Source: Granulicella sp.
GTDB taxonomy: Bacteria > Acidobacteriota > Terriglobia > Terriglobales > Acidobacteriaceae
Direction of reading: 5' to 3'
Assembly (NCBI GenBank): GCA_027452215.1
Contig: DAIDGQ010000013.1
Coordinates: forward strand, 1-39,431
Length of the DNA: 39,431 nt
Shown: in pieces, positions 33,834 to 39,431 of the stretch
How the letters are laid out: each line of letters starts with the position of its first letter
How positions within the stretch are numbered: position 1 is the stretch's first letter
Notes under the pieces: generated by a model
The model's database searches: none
Seen by the model: the letters and a program-made list of their open reading frames with translations, nothing else
Told to the model about the DNA's origin: nothing
Program-made: the position numbers and the translations under genes

Positions 33834-34186
33834 TTAAGCGGCTCTCCCCACTCCGCTGGTTCACTTCCGTGCTCAACATGAGCCACGATCGACGTGCCGG
33901 CGCCATTGAAAATGCATAGCTAGATCACCGCATCTGCCGCAAACGCCAGCGGCTCAGTTCAAACGATCCTATCGAAACTGCCGCGGCCAAAAGTGCCGAC
34001 CTCAATCCTGCCTCGTCTGCCGGGGCAGTCCCGATAGGAAACAGCGCTGGACGAGCCACTTGACCTGTTTACAACAACTAGGAATCGAAGTTGCCGAAAA
34101 TGAGACTTGTAAGTTGAAGGGCCGACCACGCTTCCGCCATGATTCTGTTTTGCATCGTCATCGGGTGCCTGCCATGGTGTAACCAA
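33830..34186 (-). pseudogene. Possible degraded reading frame with two internal stops
   Basis: One minus-strand frame of 119 codons, interrupted only by a TGA at 33959 and a TAG near 33919. The terminal piece (FNGAGTSIVAHVEHGSEP, then AEWGEPLK) looks like real protein and its stop overlaps the next frame's GTG. The family is not recognised. The rest of the stretch up to the end of the giant lipoprotein gene at 34208 holds nothing further. Confidence 0.3.
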
Positions 34187-34207
34187 CCGACTATTCAGGC
34201 CCCAGAA

Positions 34208-37200
34208 TCAATTGACTGTAAGAGCCAGGCTTGCGGAGGCGCCAGATCCCGGATTTTCCGCAGTTAGAGAGATCGTCTGCGAAGACGCGACATCGGTCGC
34301 AGAAACATCGAATTGCAGATGACCGGCGTCGATGTAGGTCGTCGTGCGGGCGACTCCATTCCAAAGAACGACCGCGCCCGGGATGAAGCCACTGCCGGTG
34401 GCAGTCAGATACTGATTGCCGCTGCCGTGGGCCACGGCAGCGGGAGTCACGCTGGTAAGGCCCGGGACCGGATTCGATTGCGCCTCGGCGGGCAGCACGA
34501 ACGGCCCCTTGAAGAGCAGTAGTTGGTACCCTGCCAGGCTTCCAGCAACCGGATCATAGGCGCGAACCGCAAGTCCATCCTGCCCCCACCGCAGTATCTG
34601 ATACCCCTCTTCTACGCTGCCACTCGGGGTGGGAAGCTCGACGTTTGCTTCATAGGTGTAATTGGTAGTGTCGAAACGCTCCAGGTACGCCGTAAAGCTT
34701 CCCGCGCTATTTACGCCAATCAGGAAAGTTTTGTGCTGCGCGGAATCGGGCATCACCGCATCGCCAGACAGCCCATACCCGGACGCGCCCGGCGTGATCG
34801 GCAACAACGCCTCCTGCGAGGGCGGCGTTGTTGCAGGGTTAACGATTCCGCCGTTATCTCCGTAGACGAGGCCATCCTGGCCAAGCGTGAACTCGAAGGC
34901 TGTGCCGCCCAATCCACTCAGCCCCGTGGAATCGACCAGCGTCAGACCGTTGGCGTCCACCGTATATCGATTCAGATATTCGTCAGCCGTGTTTGACGAC
35001 TCTGAATAGAGGTGAGTCGCGTCGCCAAACACCACACCCTCCCCTCCTCCTAAATTTGGACGGAATGCGCCGGTGTTCCCGGAGATGTCGAAGATGCCTG
35101 CTCCAGAGTAGTTGAAGTTGATTGCAAGTGTGGTGTCACTCCCCGGTTGGACTGCCAGACCGGTTGCCGACTGGCTGCCCTGGCCAGGCACGGAAAGAGG
35201 ATAGCTACCCGTGATGCTTTGACTCAGGAGGTTGAATTGGCCCAGGGTGTTATTTCCGCTGAATCCGATATACAAGAATTTTCCGTCGGCAGTTTCCGTC
35301 ATCACATTCGGCCCATTGCCCAGCACCATCGGCGCGCCGACGGTGCCACTTAGCGGATCGATCTGAACAAGACTGTTTGCCGCAATATTTGTCGCCGACG
35401 AAGCCACAGTCGCATAGAGCTTTCTGGTAAATGGTTCGTACAGCACATCAACTGCCGGAACGTTCATTGATTGATAAATGCTCACGATTAGAGCAGACGA
35501 CTCTCCACCTCCCGGTGAGGGTGTGGATACGGTGACTTGCCCCCAACCGAGCGTTGCCAGGTAGCTGGATGGCACCAATGAAGTCAACTGCGTGCCGCTC
35601 AGATACGTGGTCTGCAGCGCATTGCCACTCCATGACACCGTTGAGAAAGGGGTAACCCCAGTCCCATTGATCGTAAGCGTCATCGCATTCGATCCCGCGA
35701 GAATAAATGCGGGGGAGATTGACGTGATGACCGGAGTGGAAGCAACGTCTGTTCCACTCACAGTCACGGTAGTGGTAGCCATGTTGTTCGACTGGACAGG
35801 ATCGTACGTGCTCGATGAAACGAGTGCCGTGCTTTCGATCGAGCCGGAATTGAGGACAGTTCCGGTTACCTGGACAGTTGCCGTCGCTCCACTGGGCAGG
35901 CTACCCAGGTTGCAAATCACCTCGCTCGTCCCACTGCAACTGCCCGTCGACGCCGTTGTGCCTTTGTAAACGATCGCGTCCGCGAGCGTGGTACTCAAGC
36001 TGACTCCCCCTGCCGAGGAGGGGCCGGAATTCGTCACCGTGATCGAGTAGGTTATCGAACTACCGGTCGACGCGGTAGAGGGTCCCTGGATCACAACCGA
36101 AAGATCAGCAGGAGAGTGCGACAGGTCTTTGACCACAGAAGATTGGAGTATGTAGATCTGGTTAGCCGTGTTGAATGCGAGACCATTTTGCCCCCAGCGA
36201 ACAAGATTGAAGGCCCCAAAAGAAGGTCCGCTTGCGCTTGTGCCGGCAACAACAATCGCGCCTGCCTGGTTGAACGTTGTCTCATCGAAGGCAAGAATTT
36301 CATTGCCGTCAGCGGGCGTGAGAGGATTTTGCGGAAGGATCCAGGCACGACCCAGTGTCGAATCAGAGACGATCGGTCCGGCGGCCAGGTTGGTACCGCT
36401 CGCATAAAATTGGCCGACCTGTGCGCCGTTGGTCGCACTGAGTACAGCCCCATCATTGAGGTACACATTCCCCGCATCGTATTGGATGGATGTATAGACG
36501 AAGTTCGGTCCGGTAAATGTGCTGGTACCGGTGAAGCCTGTGCTGTCGAGGCTCAGTTTTGTTAAACCGTTCGTTGTTGAGTACAAGGTTGCGGCAGATG
36601 GCCCAAAGCTGAGCGACCCCTGGTTTTGATTGAAGTAGCCTCCCAGAATAGCCGTCTTCTGGCGAGCAACGCCCGAATCATAGACGGCTACGTCTGCATT
36701 GCTTTCCAGCACGGCGACAGAGTTAGGCTCGCCCGGCAGAGCAGCCACGCTCGCCGCAGTGATCGGATAGCTATACGTCTGATTAAAGTCATACTCACCG
36801 AGGGAGAATTGAATACTTGGAGTAGTTCCCGTCAGGTCGATTTGCTTGACGGCGGCCGCTCCATCCAGAGAGACGTAAAGTTCAGTGCCGTTATCCGAAA
36901 TGCTCAGCTTGTCCGGCTCGCTGCCCACGGGAATTGTTCGTACGATGGTCCCGGTCGTGGGATTAATAGCAACGACGCTGTTGGCGAGACCCTGACCAGC
37001 ATAGCCGGGTACCGAGGCGTACAACAGACCATCCTTCGAGTTGTAAACCAGCATATTTGTCGGTAGCGCCACATAGGTGGGATAGGCTTGAGGCTGCGAC
37101 ACCGCCGCAGCATTCTCGGGACTGGATACTGTAATCGCGCCGATTGTCGGCAGACTCATGTCGGCAGCAGGAAGCGTAGCATTGAGCGTCGGAACCCCGT

Positions 37201-39070
37201 AGTTCGATACAACCAGCCGAGTGGCTAGCGGAATCCCATTCCAGTTCACGACGGAGTCCGGCAGGAAGGCTGCACCGGTCACTTGAAGCGTCAGATCGGG
37301 ACTTCCGATCGGGGCCGACACAGGTGATAGAGCACTGATGACCGGTATCGCGACAACATAGAAGACATACGGAGCCGACTGCGTTGAAACCACTTCGGGA
37401 TTCGTAACCACTAGATCGAGTTGACCGGCCTGAGCCAGATAAGAAGGCGGAATGGCTGTCGAGATCGATGTCGGGGTTTGGCTGATGATCGCAAGCGCGC
37501 TGCTGTTAATGGCCAAGGTAGCGTTGGCGGCAAAGTTGCTTCCGTAAATCGTCACCGGCAGTGGTGTGTTTCCGTTTGCGCCGACCAGCGCACTGGATGG
37601 CGTCACCGAGGAGATGATGGGCGTGACGGGGACAATCGACAATTGAACCGACGAACTCGTGTTCCCGCCGGGCGCAGGATTGATGACCGCAAGCAAACCA
37701 ACTCCTGCTGTTTGCGTGTCGCTGGCCGTCAAACCTACCTGCAAGCTTGTACTGGAAATGAACGTTGTAGGCCGCTGAGACCCGTTCCAGGTGCCAACCG
37801 ATGCCGCGTCGAATCCGCTACCCGATAGATTGATCGTTGGGGCAGAACCTTGTGAGACCGTGGCCGGAGAGATCGAGACCAGTTGAGCCACTGGATTCGT
37901 AACGATGACGGCGATTTGAGCAGACGTGCCTCCGCCCGGAGTCGGATTCACAGCGGTCAAAGAAAGGGTTGCGGCGGTCGTAAGGTCGGCGGCGGACAGA
38001 GCCACGCTGACCTGAGCCGAGCTGCTGAAGGTCGTCGGTCGTGCGCTCCCATTCACGTTGATCACAGTGGTCGACACATAATTTGTGCCCGTGACTGTGA
38101 CTTTCGGGTTCGTCGTGCCAACCTGTTCGGTCGTCGGAGACACGGACGCTATCGTTGGCGACGGATTGTCGACGGTCACTACCGCAACAGGGGACCTGCC
38201 TCCGCCCGGGGACGGATTCACAGCCGTCAGTGAAAGCGTTGCGGCGGTTGCGAGGTCTGCCGTCGAAAGAGTGACGCTCAGCTGCGTCGAGTTGATAAAG
38301 GTCGTCGGTCGTGCATTCCCATTCACGTTGACCACGGTGGTAGCGAGAAAACCCGTACCGATAAGAGTAACTGCAGAACTCGACGTCCCCACCGCTTCCG
38401 TCGTCGGAGAGACCGACGCTATGGTCGGCGAAGTATTGTCGATCGTCACTACGGCGGCCGCAGATATACCTCCGCCCGGAGTCGGATTCACAGCGGTCAA
38501 AGAAAGGGTTCCGGCCGTCGCAAGGTCGGCGGCGGACAGAGCCACGATGACCTGAGCCGAGCTGCTGAAGGTCGTCGGTCGTGCGCTCCCATTCACGTTG
38601 ATCACAGTGGTCGACAGAAAACCTGTGCCCGTCAGCGTGATGGCGGCGCTGGTGCCCCCAATGACTTCAGTGGAAGGAGTCAGCGAAGTTATCGTCGGCG
38701 AAGGATTATTTATTACGAGATCAGCCGGCGTCGCAGAACTCGTTGTCGATCCATTGCTCACGATCACGGTCAAATTGCCGCCACTGGTCAACTGGGTTGC
38801 TGGCACGGTCGCGGTCAGCTGCGTGCTGCTGACATAAGTTGTTGCCTCAACTACGCCGCCCACCTCAACCACGCTGCCACTGGTGAATCCTGAGCCCGTG
38901 ACGGTAATGGTCTGCGCAGCTGATCCTGCGGGGAAACTACTCGGACTAACAGATGAAATCGCAGGAGTTGGGGTGTTATTGACACCGCCGCCCGAACCCG
39001 AGCCGCATCCAATAAGAAGTAAAGACACACTAAGGCAGAGGCTCAAGATGGAAATGTGAGTGTATTTCAT
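34208..39070 (-). CDS. Giant IPT/TIG-repeat lipoprotein with two beta-propeller-like regions
   Basis: Predicted surface lipoprotein of 1620 residues. The ATG at 39070 gives a lipoprotein signal (HISILSLCLSVSLLLIG) with the modified Cys at residue 22; a longer frame to 39238 would bury the signal and is rejected. After a Gly/Ser linker come seven IPT/TIG domains of about 85-90 residues (each opening like SPTIASVSPTTE), then a YVTN-like propeller (DGLLYASVPG, VPVGSEPDKLSIS-type motifs), a DUF11-like domain (ITYSITVTNSGPSSAG), an eighth IPT domain, a second propeller-like region and a ninth IPT domain at the C-terminus. Domains 2-4 are near-duplicates with a 270-bp DNA period. No enzyme motif is visible; adhesion or glycan binding is plausible. 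No Shine-Dalgarno precedes the start. Confidence 0.85.
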   Translation of the reverse strand: MKYTHISILSLCLSVSLLLIGCGSGSGGGVNNTPTPAISSVSPSSFPAGSAAQTITVTGSGFTSGSVVEVGGVVEATTYVSSTQLTATVPATQLTSGGNLTVIVSNGSTTSSATPADLVINNPSPTITSLTPSTEVIGGTSAAITLTGTGFLSTTVINVNGSARPTTFSSSAQVIVALSAADLATAGTLSLTAVNPTPGGGISAAAVVTIDNTSPTIASVSPTTEAVGTSSSAVTLIGTGFLATTVVNVNGNARPTTFINSTQLSVTLSTADLATAATLSLTAVNPSPGGGRSPVAVVTVDNPSPTIASVSPTTEQVGTTNPKVTVTGTNYVSTTVINVNGSARPTTFSSSAQVSVALSAADLTTAATLSLTAVNPTPGGGTSAQIAVIVTNPVAQLVSISPATVSQGSAPTINLSGSGFDAASVGTWNGSQRPTTFISSTSLQVGLTASDTQTAGVGLLAVINPAPGGNTSSSVQLSIVPVTPIISSVTPSSALVGANGNTPLPVTIYGSNFAANATLAINSSALAIISQTPTSISTAIPPSYLAQAGQLDLVVTNPEVVSTQSAPYVFYVVAIPVISALSPVSAPIGSPDLTLQVTGAAFLPDSVVNWNGIPLATRLVVSNYGVPTLNATLPAADMSLPTIGAITVSSPENAAAVSQPQAYPTYVALPTNMLVYNSKDGLLYASVPGYAGQGLANSVVAINPTTGTIVRTIPVGSEPDKLSISDNGTELYVSLDGAAAVKQIDLTGTTPSIQFSLGEYDFNQTYSYPITAASVAALPGEPNSVAVLESNADVAVYDSGVARQKTAILGGYFNQNQGSLSFGPSAATLYSTTNGLTKLSLDSTGFTGTSTFTGPNFVYTSIQYDAGNVYLNDGAVLSATNGAQVGQFYASGTNLAAGPIVSDSTLGRAWILPQNPLTPADGNEILAFDETTFNQAGAIVVAGTSASGPSFGAFNLVRWGQNGLAFNTANQIYILQSSVVKDLSHSPADLSVVIQGPSTASTGSSITYSITVTNSGPSSAGGVSLSTTLADAIVYKGTTASTGSCSGTSEVICNLGSLPSGATATVQVTGTVLNSGSIESTALVSSSTYDPVQSNNMATTTVTVSGTDVASTPVITSISPAFILAGSNAMTLTINGTGVTPFSTVSWSGNALQTTYLSGTQLTSLVPSSYLATLGWGQVTVSTPSPGGGESSALIVSIYQSMNVPAVDVLYEPFTRKLYATVASSATNIAANSLVQIDPLSGTVGAPMVLGNGPNVMTETADGKFLYIGFSGNNTLGQFNLLSQSITGSYPLSVPGQGSQSATGLAVQPGSDTTLAINFNYSGAGIFDISGNTGAFRPNLGGGEGVVFGDATHLYSESSNTADEYLNRYTVDANGLTLVDSTGLSGLGGTAFEFTLGQDGLVYGDNGGIVNPATTPPSQEALLPITPGASGYGLSGDAVMPDSAQHKTFLIGVNSAGSFTAYLERFDTTNYTYEANVELPTPSGSVEEGYQILRWGQDGLAVRAYDPVAGSLAGYQLLLFKGPFVLPAEAQSNPVPGLTSVTPAAVAHGSGNQYLTATGSGFIPGAVVLWNGVARTTTYIDAGHLQFDVSATDVASSQTISLTAENPGSGASASLALTVN
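37929..38738 (-). repeat. Three 270-bp tandem repeats within the giant lipoprotein gene
   Basis: The marker CCTCCGCCCGG recurs at 37929, 38199 and 38469, exactly 270 bp (90 codons) apart. The first and third units are the most alike: 37929-38076 and 38469-38616 differ at only 4 of 148 positions, while the middle unit differs at many. The unit corresponds to one IPT/TIG domain. Confidence 0.88.
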
Positions 39071-39284
39071 TTCGGAGGAGTATATATCGAGGATTTTGAA
39101 GAGTGCCTCAATCTCTAACAATAGTTTTTTCCGACACGTCAGCTGTCCCTCAGGCACTTCGGGACGATTCAGTGTGAGCAGATATAACTCACCTCGCGGC
39201 GGATCTAAACGCGATAGAAGATAGCGCTCAACAAACAAACCGGCTAAATTGACTCGACCTTGCTTTCCTAGAGCAGGTGCAAGT

Positions 39285-39314
39285 GCAAAAGCAAAAGCAA
39301 AAGCAAAAGCAAAT
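39285..39314. repeat. GCAAAA hexanucleotide tandem array
   Basis: Four exact copies of GCAAAA (39285-39308) followed by one GCAAAT. It lies upstream of the giant lipoprotein gene, more than 200 bp from its start. Confidence 0.9.
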
Positions 39315-39317
39315 ACA

Positions 39318-39344
39318 GGGGTCCTTCGCTTCGCTCTAGGATGA
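39318..39344 (+). repeat. REP-like element copy B
   Basis: GTCCTTCGCTTCGCTCTAGG then ATGAC, a shortened relative of the element at 23611. It immediately follows the GCAAAA array. Confidence 0.5.
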
Positions 39345-39431
39345 CGGGAGTTTTGCTGGGGGTTGGAGAGAGCAGGAGCAAAGGCTATGGCAAGTGGAGG
39401 TTGCGTGGGGAGGGGTGCGGGGGTTATGGGG

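Larger units (their letters stand above)
39071..39431. other. Upstream region of the giant lipoprotein gene
   Basis: About 360 bp with no gene. The minus-strand sequence just before the lipoprotein ATG has TATACT nine bases from the start, a -10-like hexamer so close that the message would be nearly leaderless, but no convincing -35 is present. The segment also holds a GCAAAA tandem array (39285-39308) and a REP-like element (39318-39344). The window ends before any further gene can be recognised. Confidence 0.4.

Noticed and set aside
37929..38738. Possible CRISPR-like array (regular spacing)
   Set aside because: The 270-bp periodicity is protein-coding IPT/TIG domain repetition in one open frame, not short repeats with unique spacers.
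39071..39238. N-terminal extension of the giant lipoprotein
   Set aside because: It would place 56 polar residues before a complete lipoprotein signal peptide, which would then be internal.
39285..39344. GCAAAA array plus REP-like element as a mobile-element end
   Set aside because: No transposase, terminal inverted repeats or target duplication is visible; treated as simple repeats only.

Overview
The window looks like chromosomal DNA of a high-GC, Gram-negative-type heterotroph, most likely an Acidobacteriota of the Terriglobia/Acidobacteriaceae kind (Edaphobacter, Granulicella or Terriglobus-like). That placement is an inference from gene content and was not tested by a search. The support is: lipoproteins and Tat/Sec-exported proteins, the futalosine menaquinone enzyme MqnA, a ctaB-DUF420 respiratory assembly cluster, a topoisomerase I with many zinc ribbons, a GH127-type enzyme with a Tat signal, and a very long IPT/TIG-repeat lipoprotein. 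There are no rRNA genes, convincing tRNAs, CRISPR arrays, insertion sequences or phage structural genes.

Layout. 1-5.1 kb: cdsA and uppS, two envelope-lipid genes that are usually adjacent, are here separated by a GH127-like glycosidase and a beta-propeller lipoprotein. 5.3-6.7 kb: a zinc-ribbon/HTH regulator divergent from an HD-domain hydrolase. 6.7-7.7 kb: pncA overlapping a small membrane protein. 7.9-10.7 kb: a plus-strand run of PPC-domain protein, HMG-CoA-lyase-like aldolase, hotdog thioesterase and SDR. 10.7-12.9 kb: minus-strand run of exported unknown protein, frataxin-like cyaY and a family 2 glycosyltransferase. 13.4-13.8 kb: ssb. 13.9-18.4 kb: minus-strand block of acyl-CoA dehydrogenase, ctaB (heme O synthase), DUF420 protein, small membrane protein and an exported thioredoxin-like protein carrying an apparent frameshift. 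18.7-20.3 kb: comF and an HNH nuclease. 20.3-25.2 kb: exported LolA-like protein, S9 peptidase, recX and a DUF429 protein. 25.2-31 kb: mqnA, then dprA, topA and a DUF427 gene ending in a clear intrinsic terminator.

After about 31 kb the character changes: a GT14-like glycosyltransferase, a probable DUF2711 protein, then a lower-GC accessory stretch (33.1-34.2 kb) holding a chain of very small overlapping minus-strand reading frames. One of these is broken by a perfect 17-bp tandem duplication, and two junctions are GTGA start/stop overlaps. The last 5 kb is one giant lipoprotein gene with about nine IPT/TIG domains, two beta-propeller-like regions and a DUF11-like domain; three of its IPT repeats have an exact 270-bp DNA period.

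Genes that plausibly work together: uppS and cdsA (envelope precursors); ctaB and DUF420 (cytochrome oxidase assembly); the 7.9-10.7 kb run (acyl-CoA-type metabolism); comF, dprA, ssb, recX and topA (DNA uptake, recombination and topology, though dispersed). The most notable non-gene signals are a 7-bp-unit dispersed repeat (GGGATTAGGGAACAGGGAT, three copies, one inside a peptidase gene and two just 5' of start codons), the decayed small-ORF chain at 33-34 kb, and the recombinogenic 270-bp repeats in the giant lipoprotein.
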